From NCBI RefSeq assembly GCF_002088935.1, contig NZ_NCSS01000006.1, positions 2,450,407 through 2,514,406 of the forward strand: a stretch of DNA of 64,000 nt, read 5' to 3'. The stretch is from Henriciella litoralis (GTDB lineage Bacteria; Pseudomonadota; Alphaproteobacteria; Caulobacterales; Hyphomonadaceae). The translations under genes and the position numbers were made by a program. This document shows, piece after piece, positions 35,754 through 44,776 of this stretch. Under the pieces are notes generated by a model. That model was not told the DNA's origin, ran no database searches, and worked only from the letters and a program-made list of their open reading frames with translations. How positions within the stretch are numbered: position 1 is the first letter of the stretch; every line of letters begins with the position of its first letter.

Positions 35754-36358
35754 CTGTCTGCTCCACTTTCTTCTTCATTATTGTCGTCAGTGTCTTCGTC
35801 ATCGCTCTCGTCAACTTCGAGACCGGTGAAATTCTCATCGTCTGGCTGGGGTGGCAGGCCACCAGCGGCCTTGGCGGCGTCGATCAGCTCATCGGTGAGC
35901 ACCAGGCTCGCCTTGGACATCTCGTGCACCTGCGCCACCAGCTCGCTTTCGTCGTCGAGCTCGATGGCGACGCCATTATCGTCTTCACGTTGTATCACGC
36001 CCTGGAACCGGCGCCGACCATTGATCGGCATGGCCAGCTCGACCTTGGCGAGGTGGCCGACCCAACGGCCGAAATCGCCGGTGCGGGTGAGGGGGCGGTC
36101 AATGCCCGGTGTCGAGACTTCGAGACGGTACGGATCGGAGATCGGGTCTGCTGCTTCCAGGACCGGCGAAATGCCGTGTGACAGGTTTGCGCAATCCTCG
36201 ACATCTGTCGGGGCGCCGCCTGCCTTCTCCGCCATGATCTGAAGCAATGGCCGATGTCCGCCCATGATACGCACGCGCACAATCTCCATGCCGAGATCGT
36301 CTGCGACGGGCTCGATCAGGGAGAGAATGGTTTTTTCCTGCTGTGTCAGGGCAATCAC
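35750..36358 (-). CDS. rimP: Ribosome maturation factor RimP
   Basis: 30S assembly factor of 202 residues. It shows the family opening TILSLIEPVADDLGMEIVRV, GGHRPLLQIM and YRLEVSTPGIDRPLT. The C-terminal tail is acidic (DESDDEDTDDNNEEE). The GTG at 36358 is taken as start because the family begins here; a GGAGA lies about ten bases upstream. The stop overlaps the nusA ATG. A terminator-like hairpin 28 bases upstream of the start and a promoter-like sequence before it suggest leader control of the whole rimP-nusA-ylxR-infB operon. Confidence 0.95.
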   Translation of the reverse strand: MIALTQQEKTILSLIEPVADDLGMEIVRVRIMGGHRPLLQIMAEKAGGAPTDVEDCANLSHGISPVLEAADPISDPYRLEVSTPGIDRPLTRTGDFGRWVGHLAKVELAMPINGRRRFQGVIQREDDNGVAIELDDESELVAQVHEMSKASLVLTDELIDAAKAAGGLPPQPDDENFTGLEVDESDDEDTDDNNEEESGADR

Positions 36359-36385
36359 GGCTAAATGTCTCCGGGACAAAAGAAA

Positions 36386-36413
36386 GCGGCGGACCCGTTT
36401 CCGGACCCGCCGC
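36386..36413 (-). promoter_or_regulatory. Terminator-like leader hairpin (possible attenuator) of rimP-nusA-infB
   Basis: In the minus-strand transcript GCGGCGG pairs with CCGCCGC, and inner GTCC/GGGT pairs extend it, around GGAAAC. TTTCTTTTG follows. The hairpin lies between the rimP start (36358) and the putative promoter, so most rimP transcripts would contain it. Confidence 0.6.
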
Positions 36414-36435
36414 CGATATTTTTCGACTTGCTGGC

Positions 36436-36464
36436 TATGTAGCCATGAAGGCCGGTTTTGTCCA
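36436..36464 (-). promoter_or_regulatory. Putative sigma-70-type promoter of rimP-nusA-ylxR-infB
   Basis: Minus strand: TGGACA (36459-36464) and TACATA (36436-36441) are separated by exactly 17 bases. They lie between the cspA terminator and the rimP leader hairpin. The match to TTGACA/TATAAT is moderate. Confidence 0.4.
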
Positions 36465-36500
36465 TAGGCCTGCATCAGCAGGCGATCTGGGCGAAAACAA

Positions 36501-36530
36501 AAACGGCGGGCTCTTGCGAACCCGCCGTTT
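36501..36530 (-). terminator. Intrinsic terminator of cspA
   Basis: Minus strand: AAACGGCGGGTTC pairs with GAGCCCGCCGTTT (one G-T) around a GCAA tetraloop, and TTGTTTTC follows. It lies 40 bases after the cspA stop. Confidence 0.92.
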
Positions 36531-36570
36531 CGTAACCTGTCGCTGAGGCCCAAGGGCCAAAGCATCAAGC

Positions 36571-36780
36571 CTAGAGAAGTTTCAGGTCCACGGCCGAGGT
36601 CTTGCCACGGCGTTCGTCGGTCTGAAGCTCATATTGGATCGGCGCATCTTCTGCGAGGGTGCGCATGCCTGAGCGTTCAACCGCAGAGATGTGCACGAAG
36701 ATGTCCGTGCCACCGGCGTCCGGCTTGATGAAGCCATAGCCTTTTTGGTCGTTGAACCATTTTACTTTTCCGGTTGCCAT
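36571..36780 (-). CDS. Cold-shock domain protein
   Basis: Single-stranded nucleic-acid-binding protein of 69 residues. The RNP motifs KGYGFIKPD and DIFVHIS and the start MATGKVKWFNDQ are typical of the CspA family. The ATG at 36780 follows GGAG by eight bases. About 190 bp of non-coding sequence lies upstream, which would allow a long cold-shock leader. It is probably monocistronic, as a strong terminator follows. Confidence 0.96.
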   Translation of the reverse strand: MATGKVKWFNDQKGYGFIKPDAGGTDIFVHISAVERSGMRTLAEDAPIQYELQTDERRGKTSAVDLKLL

Positions 36781-36973
36781 ATTGGCTACTCCAGTCTTCT
36801 CCCCGTGCCATCCCACACTGTGCGGGTGGTCACGAAGGGTCTCGAAGTACGGGGGGAAGTGAAGCAAAGGCCGCCGGTCCGACGGGGTCTCGTTATTCAG
36901 ACCGACCGCAAATTCGATTTACGGAGTATGCCTGAAAACTCGCCTGACCACAATCAGACTTTCATGACAGCTG

Positions 36974-38152
36974 TTAATCGTCGAGCGACGCCCTGAAAAC
37001 CATGATGAGATTATTGCTGGTGGTTGTGCAGGTTTCTCCAGGCACGCCTTCCTCGACGATCCACTTCCACTGAAGCGCCGTTTCGGCCGCCTGATCCTCA
37101 AAAATGCCGGCGGGAACAGCGGCGAGAACGGTCGTGTCGCTGACGCGCCCGTCTTCCAGGGACATTCTGAAAACCACCGACCCGTATTTGGCGCCCTCAT
37201 ATTCAGGGTCACTATAATACAGCCTTGGAACCTCGCTCATATGACCGGCACAGAGCGGAAGTTTTGTTTGATTTTCCGACGACGCCGATGAGGCGCTTGA
37301 AGAGGCTATGCCGTTATCGGCCTCGAGAATGGCGTTGACCTCGGTGTTAAGGCGGCCCGGATCCTTGTGATAGCGTCGATTGAGCCGGTTATCGCCACCG
37401 ACGGACTGGAAGTACGCCATCATCGTGTTGCGCCATGCCACTGTCTGGAAATAGTGCTCTGCGAGCCATTCGGGCTGTGCGCTGAGCTCGCCCGATAGTT
37501 TTGAAAGGTCAGCCTGATGTTGCGCCATGTCGAGGACCTGCTGATCGTCAGGGGCAATTTTGAACGCGGATGTCAGCGCGAACATCTTCGCATTGCTCCA
37601 ATGGCTGCCGATCATCTGCTTGACGGGGGCGAAATGGGCTGCGGCGGCATCGGCGGCCGCAATTGCTTTGCGCCAATCGCCGTCCTTGGCATCCGAGAAA
37701 TAGCGCTTGTTGAAGGCGGTCAGCGAGAGCATCGATACGGTCCCGTCAGCCTTGGCCTTTAACGCCTCATCGAGCGTCTTGCGCGTTTTTCTGTCGTCCG
37801 GAGCGCTGCGCCATGCTGAATAGGCGCTAAGCAATTCAACATCCTCTGCGCTTAGCGGCGCAATCGCTCGGCCCGGGCTTGCCGCGAATTCAGCGAATGG
37901 AGCGGCGCCCTCGCAGTCGGCATACTGACAGAGGGCTTGTCCGGCTTCATAGGCGAGCTGTCCGGCATCTTCGCGATCAGTATTTTCAAGCGCGGCCTTG
38001 CCAAGATTTGTCGCGGCGACGATCTTTTCCTGCGGCGTGCCGTCCGCCATGGCCTGATTATAGGACACCATCACTTCACTGATATCGGCTGCCTGCGCAG
38101 GGACACCAAAGGCAATACATGCCAGCGCCGCAATTAAGCTCATTCGTTTCAC
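36974..38152 (-). CDS. Exported protein with a C-terminal TonB-like domain
   Basis: A 392-residue protein with a signal peptide (MKRMSLIAALACIAFGVPAQA). The middle 250 residues are helical and unrecognised. The last 90 residues, with KYGSVVFRMSLEDGRVSDT, ETALQWKW and a closing Cys-rich part, resemble a TonB C-terminal domain. There is no membrane anchor beyond the signal peptide, so it is not a normal TonB; it may be a periplasmic protein using the same fold. Two Cys pairs could form disulfides. It lies between cspA and trmB, which are otherwise near neighbours in conserved clusters. Confidence 0.65.
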   Translation of the reverse strand: MKRMSLIAALACIAFGVPAQAADISEVMVSYNQAMADGTPQEKIVAATNLGKAALENTDREDAGQLAYEAGQALCQYADCEGAAPFAEFAASPGRAIAPLSAEDVELLSAYSAWRSAPDDRKTRKTLDEALKAKADGTVSMLSLTAFNKRYFSDAKDGDWRKAIAAADAAAAHFAPVKQMIGSHWSNAKMFALTSAFKIAPDDQQVLDMAQHQADLSKLSGELSAQPEWLAEHYFQTVAWRNTMMAYFQSVGGDNRLNRRYHKDPGRLNTEVNAILEADNGIASSSASSASSENQTKLPLCAGHMSEVPRLYYSDPEYEGAKYGSVVFRMSLEDGRVSDTTVLAAVPAGIFEDQAAETALQWKWIVEEGVPGETCTTTSNNLIMVFRASLDD

Positions 38153-38217
38153 GGTGATCTCCCCGATTATTTCGCTCGGAGATTAAGCGGCGTTTCAGTC
38201 TGCACAACCCAAAATCG

Positions 38218-38913
38218 CTATGAGGGTCGCCGTAAAAAGTCGTAAAATACCGGGGCGATATCCCCCAGATTCTTGGTCTCGTAGCGGGTGCGGACATGGT
38301 CTGCCGGTGGGGTGCGCCAGTCATCGGCTTTCTGCGCCTGCCACTCGAAGGCTGGGTGCGCGATGAATTTGACCAGTGCTTCATCGGCATAGGAGCGGAC
38401 ATCGGTCGCAAACCTCAGCTGCGCGCCCGGCTTCATGATGCGGGCCACGGCATCCAGAAAGTCCGGCTGAACAATCCGCCGCTTCTGGTGGCGCTTTTTC
38501 GGCCATGGATCAGGAAAGAGAATAAACAGCCGGTCGACCGACTGGTCCGGCATTCCGTCGATCAGAATGCGCGCATCCTCATCCCAGATGCGGACATTGG
38601 TCAGCGCCATCTCGTCGATATCTGACAGGCATTTGGCAATGCCCTCGATGAACACTTCGCTCGCAAGATAGCCGACGTCCGGATGCTTGCTGGCCTGCGC
38701 GCTGACATGCTCGCCGCCTCCAAAACCGATCTCCAGCCAGACCTCCTTGCGGGGGCTTCCAAAGGCTTTCTGAAGGTCCACAGTTCCGTCTGGGTCAAAT
38801 GCGACCCTCATTTCGGGCAATAGATTATCAACCAAACTCTGTTGTCTGGCGGACAGGGGGCGACCGCCCTTACGGCCAAAGGAGCGTATCGGTGCATGAT
38901 GAGACGATGTCAC
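38218..38913 (-). CDS. trmB: tRNA (guanine-N7-)-methyltransferase
   Basis: Makes m7G46 in tRNAs with SAM. The 231-residue protein has the SAM-binding EIGFGGGEHVSAQA near residue 75, LFILFPDPWPKKRHQKRRIV (the TrmB signature) and FATDVRSYADEA. The GTG at 38913 is preferred because GGAGAG lies six bases upstream. Its first seven bases overlap the start of the divergent glycosyltransferase-like gene at 38907, so each promoter must lie in the other gene's coding region or leader. Confidence 0.94.
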   Translation of the reverse strand: MTSSHHAPIRSFGRKGGRPLSARQQSLVDNLLPEMRVAFDPDGTVDLQKAFGSPRKEVWLEIGFGGGEHVSAQASKHPDVGYLASEVFIEGIAKCLSDIDEMALTNVRIWDEDARILIDGMPDQSVDRLFILFPDPWPKKRHQKRRIVQPDFLDAVARIMKPGAQLRFATDVRSYADEALVKFIAHPAFEWQAQKADDWRTPPADHVRTRYETKNLGDIAPVFYDFLRRPS

Positions 38914-40541
38914 TAGACTCTCCGGTTCAATCGCGGGCTTCGCTTCTGGACAAGCCTGCCGATAAGATTTCGTGGCGCTGGTGGGCCTTGTGGCTGGTCG
39001 GTTTCGGCGTTTTCTCGATGATGGCGCCGCGCGATGCAAGCTTTGATGTCGCTCATTATCATCTGCACAATGGCTGGTCGGTCCTGAATGGCCGCATGGG
39101 CCAGGATCTGGCGCCAGCAGAGCTGCACAGTTTCCTCAATCCGGTTTGGCAGGTTTTCGTCTGGCTGCTGGTCGACACGTTGCCGGGAAGACTTGTCGGG
39201 TTTTTGCTTGGCGCGCTTCAGGGGCTGATCCTGCCGGCGCTATACGCCCTGACGCGCCGTCTTATGCATCGCGCCGATGCGACCCCGTCCCAGATGGCGG
39301 TTCTGGCGATTAGTCTTGCTGGTTTCACGGCTGAGGGCATGTTCGGGCTGCTGTCATCGGTCCGCAATGATGCCGTGTGCGCTGCCGCGTTTCTCGGCGC
39401 GCTCGTGATGATCATTCCGTCCGACAGGGCCCAGCCCAGCCTTCTAAGGTTCGGCCTTGCGAGCTTGCTGATGGGGGCGCTGGTCGGGATGAAGCTGACA
39501 AATAGCGTCTATGTCCTGTTTTTCGCCCTGGCCGTACCGCTCCTCGTGACGGGATGGCGCATGCGGATAAACGTTCTGGCGGTTTGTGCTGTGAGCGGGC
39601 TTGTCGGCATTCTGGTCACAGGTGGCTGGTGGGCCTGGTATATGTACCAGACCTTCGAGAACCCGATCTTTCCATTCATGAACACCTTCTTCGAAGGCCC
39701 GTTGGGCCCAGACACACCGTTCAGGGATGATCGCTATGTGCCCTCCGGGCTGCTCGGCGCGGTCTTCCGGCCGTTCGTTTTTCTCTTCGATGGCGAGATG
39801 ATAAATGAAGACGGCTTCTTTGATCCCCGGCTGCAGCTTGGCTACCTCGCCAGTTTTGCTCTGCTCGCAGCAGCGATCTGGAAAACTTCGAAGATGCCTG
39901 CAATCGCCGCCAGAACCGCTGTTGCATTCGGCGCGGCCTTTATCTTCACCATCATCGCCTGGGGGCTGATGTTCTCGATTGCGCGGTACCTGCTGGCGAT
40001 CTGGATACTCGGGCCGACGTTCGTGGCGTATGCACTTGCTGTCTGGAAGCCTGAAATCTGGTCAGCGAAATATGCGCCGCATGCGTCTCTCGGCGCGTTG
40101 GCGCTTCTGTTTGTTGTGACGCAGCCATCCGAGCTTCGGCGAGTGGCTTGGTCGACCTGGACCGGGCCGTATATCGAAGCCGAGCTGCCAGAGCGCGATT
40201 TCGCGAATGCGACGATTGCGTTTTCGGGCGGCTACCCGTCTGCGTTTTTGTCGTCATTTTTCCCTGAGAGCGCGCGCCTCACGCATCTGGTGCCGCAGGT
40301 CTGGAGCGCGCCTGCGCTGGCCAATTACAACTATCAGATCCGCGATCTGATCCGGGATCCATCGCGCGATCTATATGTCGTGATTGTCGATACCGAAAGC
40401 CATTGGGACGAGGCCCGTGAAAGGCTGCGGCGCGACGAGAATGTGGTTTTTGATGAGGCGGCCTGCGAGCGGATTTATACGTCGCTCGATTCACCGGGCG
40501 TAGAATGGAAAATCTGTCCGGCAGAGGTAACGCCCGGCTGA
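38907..40541 (+). CDS. Multi-pass membrane protein, glycosyltransferase family 39-like (tentative)
   Basis: A 544-residue polytopic protein with about 11 predicted membrane helices. The first luminal loop holds RDASFDVAHYHLHNGWSVL, which resembles the Asp-containing loop of GT-C/GT39 sugar transferases. The soluble C-terminal part (DANATIAFSGGYPSAFL region onward) is short. It probably moves sugars from a polyprenyl donor in the periplasm; the substrate is unknown. The ATG at 38907 has GAGACG upstream. It separates trmB from metK and runs opposite to both. Confidence 0.62.
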   Translation: MSLDSPVQSRASLLDKPADKISWRWWALWLVGFGVFSMMAPRDASFDVAHYHLHNGWSVLNGRMGQDLAPAELHSFLNPVWQVFVWLLVDTLPGRLVGFLLGALQGLILPALYALTRRLMHRADATPSQMAVLAISLAGFTAEGMFGLLSSVRNDAVCAAAFLGALVMIIPSDRAQPSLLRFGLASLLMGALVGMKLTNSVYVLFFALAVPLLVTGWRMRINVLAVCAVSGLVGILVTGGWWAWYMYQTFENPIFPFMNTFFEGPLGPDTPFRDDRYVPSGLLGAVFRPFVFLFDGEMINEDGFFDPRLQLGYLASFALLAAAIWKTSKMPAIAARTAVAFGAAFIFTIIAWGLMFSIARYLLAIWILGPTFVAYALAVWKPEIWSAKYAPHASLGALALLFVVTQPSELRRVAWSTWTGPYIEAELPERDFANATIAFSGGYPSAFLSSFFPESARLTHLVPQVWSAPALANYNYQIRDLIRDPSRDLYVVIVDTESHWDEARERLRRDENVVFDEAACERIYTSLDSPGVEWKICPAEVTPG

Positions 40542-40559
40542 AGCATGTCCAGCCGGGCG
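40531..40559. terminator. Hairpin between the membrane protein gene and metK
   Basis: CGCCCGGCTG pairs perfectly with CAGCCGGGCG around AAGCATGTC. The stem covers the stop codon of the + strand gene. A short T-rich tract (TTCTTTT) follows on the + strand. It may end both convergent transcripts. Confidence 0.6.
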
Positions 40560-40573
40560 ATCAGTTCTTTTGA

Positions 40574-41770
40574 CTAGACTGCAAGGTCTTTGAGGCTCTC
40601 GACCAGATCAAGGCGCTCCCAGGAGAAGCCGCCTTCATTGTCCGGTGTGCGGCCGAAGTGGCCATAGGCTGCTGTGCGGGCGAACACAGGACGGTTCAGG
40701 CCAAGCGCCAGGCGGATCCCGCGCGGGCTGAGGTCCATGATTTCCATCAACCGCTTTTCAAGTGCACGTTCGTCGGTGTTTGCGGTGTCGTGCAGATTGA
40801 CGTTGATCGACAGCGGTTTTGCAACGCCGATGGCGTAGGACAGCTGCAGCGTGCAGCGCTTGGCAAGGCCAGCCGCCACGACGTTCTTCGCAAGATAGCG
40901 CGAGGCATAAGCGGCAGAGCGGTCAACTTTCGTCGGGTCCTTGCCGGAGAAGGCACCGCCACCGTGCGGGGCAGAGCCGCCATAGGTGTCGACAATGATC
41001 TTGCGGCCTGTGAGGCCCGCATCGCCGTCCGGTCCACCGATCACGAAATTACCGGTCGGATTGACGTAGAAGCTCTCTTCTTTCGGGAACCAGCCTTCAG
41101 GCAGGATATCAGCGACAATCGGGCGAACCAGCTCGCGAATGTCAGAAGCCGAATAGCCTTCGGTGTGCTGTGTGGAGACGACGACCGCATCGACGCCGAC
41201 GGGAACGCCGTTCTCGTAAGCCATGGTGACCTGGCTCTTGGCATCGGGCTGGAATTCCTTGCGCTCGCCGGAGTGGCGCAGCTCGGCCATCCGCTTCAGG
41301 ATGCGGTGGGAATACGAAATCGGCGCCGGCATATATTCGTCGGTCTCGTCGCTGGCATAGCCAAACATGATGCCCTGGTCGCCAGCACCTTCTTCGGTGT
41401 AGGTGCCCGTGCCTTCATCAACGCCTGCAGCGATGTCTTCCGACTGGCCGTGCAGCCAGTTGGCAAGCTTCAAATTTTCCCAGTGAAAGCCGTCCTGCTC
41501 ATAGCCAATGTCGCGCACGGCAGACCGAACAACGTCCTCAATCATGTCGGGCGTGATGGTGTCGGGCCCGCGCATCTCGCCAAGCAAAGCAACTTGATTG
41601 GTTGTCGCGGCGGTTTCGCAGGCGACACGAACACGTGAAGGTTCATACCCGGCTTTCAGCGCTTCGCGGAAGTAGAGATCGACCACTTCGTCGGAAATCC
41701 GGTCGCAGACCTTGTCCGGGTGGCCTTCGGAAACGCTTTCGCTGGTGAAGAGAAATTTCGTTGGGGTCAA
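40574..41770 (-). CDS. metK: S-adenosylmethionine synthetase
   Basis: Makes SAM from methionine and ATP. The 398-residue protein has [20 protein letters not shown] at the N-terminus, [31 protein letters not shown] and [16 protein letters not shown]. The start is a TTG at 41770 with only a weak GGAT upstream; no ATG is available. It follows the XRE regulator by 65 bp on the same strand. No SAM riboswitch was recognised in the gap. Confidence 0.97.
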   Translation of the reverse strand: MTPTKFLFTSESVSEGHPDKVCDRISDEVVDLYFREALKAGYEPSRVRVACETAATTNQVALLGEMRGPDTITPDMIEDVVRSAVRDIGYEQDGFHWENLKLANWLHGQSEDIAAGVDEGTGTYTEEGAGDQGIMFGYASDETDEYMPAPISYSHRILKRMAELRHSGERKEFQPDAKSQVTMAYENGVPVGVDAVVVSTQHTEGYSASDIRELVRPIVADILPEGWFPKEESFYVNPTGNFVIGGPDGDAGLTGRKIIVDTYGGSAPHGGGAFSGKDPTKVDRSAAYASRYLAKNVVAAGLAKRCTLQLSYAIGVAKPLSINVNLHDTANTDERALEKRLMEIMDLSPRGIRLALGLNRPVFARTAAYGHFGRTPDNEGGFSWERLDLVESLKDLAV

Positions 41771-41835
41771 TTTAATATCCAGTGTCGTGATCGGGTTTAA
41801 GGAAGGTCTCTGATAGTCGGTCTGTTCTGGCCCGC

Positions 41836-42255
41836 CTAGCCGTCATCGTTCTTTTTACCGGATGCGGCTGCCGCTTTGATAGTGTTGAGGAAAGATTTGC
41901 GCAATGTTTCATCACGAATCTGCTGGAACGCAGCGACCAGCTCCATGGCTTCATGATCCATGAGGGGTAAGGGACCTGGCTCGGAATCCTCGGCCAGTTG
42001 CTGGTTCGGCATCGCCAGATAGTCTTCGGCGCCGTCGAAAAAGTAGAGGACGGGAACGTCGAGCGCGACCGACATTTCGTACAGTCGCCCGGCGGATATG
42101 CGGTTCACGCCTTTTTCGTATTTCTGGACTTGCTGAAATGTCAGGCTCAGTTTTTCACCGAGTTGCTCCTGTGTGAGGCTGAGCTCCCGGCGGCGCCAGC
42201 GCAGGCGTTGGCCGACCAGCTGGTCTATCTTGCTTGGCAATTTGCTATCGGTCAT
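41836..42255 (-). CDS. XRE-type helix-turn-helix regulator
   Basis: A 139-residue regulator of the PraR-like group common in alphaproteobacteria. The Cro/CI-type HTH spans residues 15-68 with [20 protein letters not shown] and [10 protein letters not shown]. The C-terminal 60 residues, [21 protein letters not shown], form a small conserved extension. In related genomes it lies between lnt and metK, as here. The target genes are unknown. Confidence 0.87.
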   Translation of the reverse strand: MTDSKLPSKIDQLVGQRLRWRRRELSLTQEQLGEKLSLTFQQVQKYEKGVNRISAGRLYEMSVALDVPVLYFFDGAEDYLAMPNQQLAEDSEPGPLPLMDHEAMELVAAFQQIRDETLRKSFLNTIKAAAASGKKNDDG

Positions 42256-42293
42256 TCGGGGCCTTTGCCTGATCGTTCACGTTGCGAACGTGT

Positions 42294-43937
42294 CTAGCGC
42301 TGCCAGGTCAGGAAGGCCAGAATGCTGGTGCCAACAAGCGTGAGCCAGAACAGGGCGGCTCCAAACCGCTGATAGGGGGTGGCCGCCAATGCGACCGGTA
42401 GCTGGGTCGTGACAACTGAGGATTCCCATCCTTCGGGATCACCGTCGACAGGCTGCCCGTGCGCCGTTTCGCGTCCGTAGCCGTCCACCATGGCTGTGTC
42501 GCCCCGGCTGGCCACGCGGGCCATTGGCAGACCGCTTTCGATCGAGCGGTAGCGGTTTTGGGCATAGTGCTGGGCCGGGCCCATGCCGCGCCCGAACCAG
42601 GCGTCATTTGAAATTGTCACGATCCACTGGGCGTCTTCGCGCTGCGGGCCAGCCGTGCGTGTGACCTCCGGGAACAGGGCTTCATAGCAGATTAGCGCGA
42701 CGAATGGCGGAAGGTCGCGTGGGAACAGAACGGTGGCCTCGCTTCCAGGTGTGAAGCCACTCACGGCCAGCTGCTGCATCGCATCGGGCAGAATGCCCGA
42801 GATATGGCGCCCGAACGGAATGATTTCCGATGCGGCCAGCTCGCCGAAAGGCACCAGCCGGAACTTGTCGTAAAGCGCAATCAATTCGGCGCGGCCGTTT
42901 TCAGTCTGCAGGACGGCCATGCTGTTATGGAAAAGATCGGTATCGCCTTCAACATTGCGGCGGGTCGAGCCCGCGATGAGGGTGCGTGGACCAAGATACG
43001 CCGCAATCACATCGAGCGCGTAATTGCTGGCGAGCATATCGAAAGGCATCGCGCCCTCAGGCCAGATGACAATGTCGCCTTCAGTGCCTTCAATATCGCG
43101 GAGAAAGCTTCCATAGCGCGCCAGGACCAGTTCCCCGGCACCAGGCTGGAACTTCTGGTTCTGCGGAACGCCAGCATCCATCAGGGTTACGGTCTGCGCC
43201 GTCAGCTCGCTTGGTTCTGCGATGCGCTGGGCCCCGAATGTCCAGCCGAGCGCGACGAGTATCACGCTCATTGTGACCGGCAATGCTCGCCCGAGAACGC
43301 CGCGTGTGCCGCGCGTGTCAACGAGCGCGGCGGGGGCGGCGCAAATGAAGAGGGTCACAAGCGTCAGCCAGTAGACGCCGCCAAGGGACGCTGCTTGCGA
43401 CAGCGCGCCACCCGGTCCCCATGTGGTGCCGAAGATATTCCAGGGAAAGCCGCCGAAGAGATAGCCTCGGGTGACCTCTGCGAGTGCCATGAATATGGCA
43501 AAGATGAAAACACGAGATGGCGAGGCGGACCAGAACGCTCCGGCGAGGGCAATTGCGCCTCCCCATATCAGCGCCATGCCGCCGGGAAGGGCAATCAGAG
43601 GCATCCAGATATAGGCCGCGTGGCGGGCTGGATCGACGAGGAAGGGGGAGATCGTCCAGTACATCCCGACAAGGAAGAAGCCGTAGCCAAATGCCCAGCC
43701 TCGCATGAAGAGTGACCGCCCCCAGCGCACTTTCATACGGCTGCCGTCCAGCATCCAGATGAAGGCGGTGACACACAGCACAAGTACCGGCGTGAGATGG
43801 AAGGGGGCAAAGGCCAGCGCTGAAAGCGCGCCCAGCAAAACGGTCACGCCAAAGGCAGACCAGCCAGACAGGCTTGCCAGCGCTTCGTGTATAGGGCTTA
43901 GCGCCGTGAAACCGTGGCTGCGGATCCGTGTGCTCAA
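42294..43937 (-). CDS. lnt: Apolipoprotein N-acyltransferase
   Basis: Inner-membrane enzyme that N-acylates the terminal Cys of lipoproteins. 547 residues with about seven membrane helices and a nitrilase-like periplasmic domain. The catalytic triad is visible: Glu in WPEGAMPF, Lys in YDKFRLVPFGE and Cys in CYEALFPE. The TTG start at 43937 overlaps the corC stop (TTGA, four bases), which suggests translational coupling. Two lipoproteins in this window are likely substrates. Confidence 0.95.
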   Translation of the reverse strand: MSTRIRSHGFTALSPIHEALASLSGWSAFGVTVLLGALSALAFAPFHLTPVLVLCVTAFIWMLDGSRMKVRWGRSLFMRGWAFGYGFFLVGMYWTISPFLVDPARHAAYIWMPLIALPGGMALIWGGAIALAGAFWSASPSRVFIFAIFMALAEVTRGYLFGGFPWNIFGTTWGPGGALSQAASLGGVYWLTLVTLFICAAPAALVDTRGTRGVLGRALPVTMSVILVALGWTFGAQRIAEPSELTAQTVTLMDAGVPQNQKFQPGAGELVLARYGSFLRDIEGTEGDIVIWPEGAMPFDMLASNYALDVIAAYLGPRTLIAGSTRRNVEGDTDLFHNSMAVLQTENGRAELIALYDKFRLVPFGELAASEIIPFGRHISGILPDAMQQLAVSGFTPGSEATVLFPRDLPPFVALICYEALFPEVTRTAGPQREDAQWIVTISNDAWFGRGMGPAQHYAQNRYRSIESGLPMARVASRGDTAMVDGYGRETAHGQPVDGDPEGWESSVVTTQLPVALAATPYQRFGAALFWLTLVGTSILAFLTWQR

Positions 43938-44776
43938 GCGGGGACCTCGGTGGGCAGTTTTCGGATCACAAGCCGGTCGATCCGGCGCGCATCGCCGTCG
44001 AGGATTTCGATGTCGGCGCCAACTGGATGGCGCAGCACTTCGCCGCGAAGGGGCACTTTGCCAGCCAGTGCAAACGCGACGCCGCCAAGGGTATCGACTT
44101 CCACATCCTGCTCGACAAGATCGAGATCGAGGCCGGTCTTCTCTTCGAAGTCCGAGATTTCCATCCGGGCATCGACTTCCCAGGCGTGCCGACCACGTCG
44201 CACCACCATGGCAGGTTCCTCGTCGTGCTCGTCCTCGATGTCGCCGACGATCTCTTCCATCAGGTCTTCGAGGGAGACAAGGCCGTCCGTGCCGCCATAT
44301 TCGTCGACGACGAGCGCCATATGGATGCGGCTGGATTGCATCTTCACAAGCAGATCGGCGAGCTTCATAGAAGCCGGCACGAATAGAATGTCCCGGCGCA
44401 GGCGCTCCAGCGGCCGGTCCAGGCCGTCGCCGCCACGTGCGATCTCTCCGACGACATCCTTGATGTGAACAAGCCCGATCGGGTCGTCCAGGGACTCGCG
44501 GTACACTGGCAGACGAGAATGGGACTCTTCGGCATAAAGCTGGATCAGGGCTGGCAGGTCTGTGCTGAGTTCGACACCGACGATTTCGGCCCGTGGCACC
44601 ATCACATCAGCGACGCGCGCTTCTTCAAACTCTGCAAGTCTCAGACGCATCTGTTGCGGCGTTTGCGGCGCTGAATGAGCAACCGTTGGCTCTGGCTGGG
44701 GGGATACATTGCGCCGCCGGCCGAATTTGAAAATTCGCGGGCGGCGCCGTCTCTCTCGGTCTGTACTGTCAGTCAT
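43934..44776 (-). CDS. CorC/HlyC family CBS-domain protein
   Basis: A 280-residue cytoplasmic protein with two CBS domains (about residues 55-175; VADVMVPRAEIVGV, SRLPVYRESLDDPIGLVHIKD, HMALVVDEYGGTDGLVSLED) and a C-terminal CorC_HlyC domain. The family is tied to magnesium/cobalt efflux or to lipoprotein processing through its link with lnt. The membrane DUF21 domain of longer members is absent. The ATG overlaps the ybeY stop codon by one base (TAATG). Confidence 0.92.
   Translation of the reverse strand: MTDSTDRERRRRPRIFKFGRRRNVSPQPEPTVAHSAPQTPQQMRLRLAEFEEARVADVMVPRAEIVGVELSTDLPALIQLYAEESHSRLPVYRESLDDPIGLVHIKDVVGEIARGGDGLDRPLERLRRDILFVPASMKLADLLVKMQSSRIHMALVVDEYGGTDGLVSLEDLMEEIVGDIEDEHDEEPAMVVRRGRHAWEVDARMEISDFEEKTGLDLDLVEQDVEVDTLGGVAFALAGKVPLRGEVLRHPVGADIEILDGDARRIDRLVIRKLPTEVPA

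Noticed and set aside
41771..41835. SAM-sensing riboswitch before metK
   Set aside because: The 65-bp gap does not show a recognisable SAM-II or SAM/SAH core.
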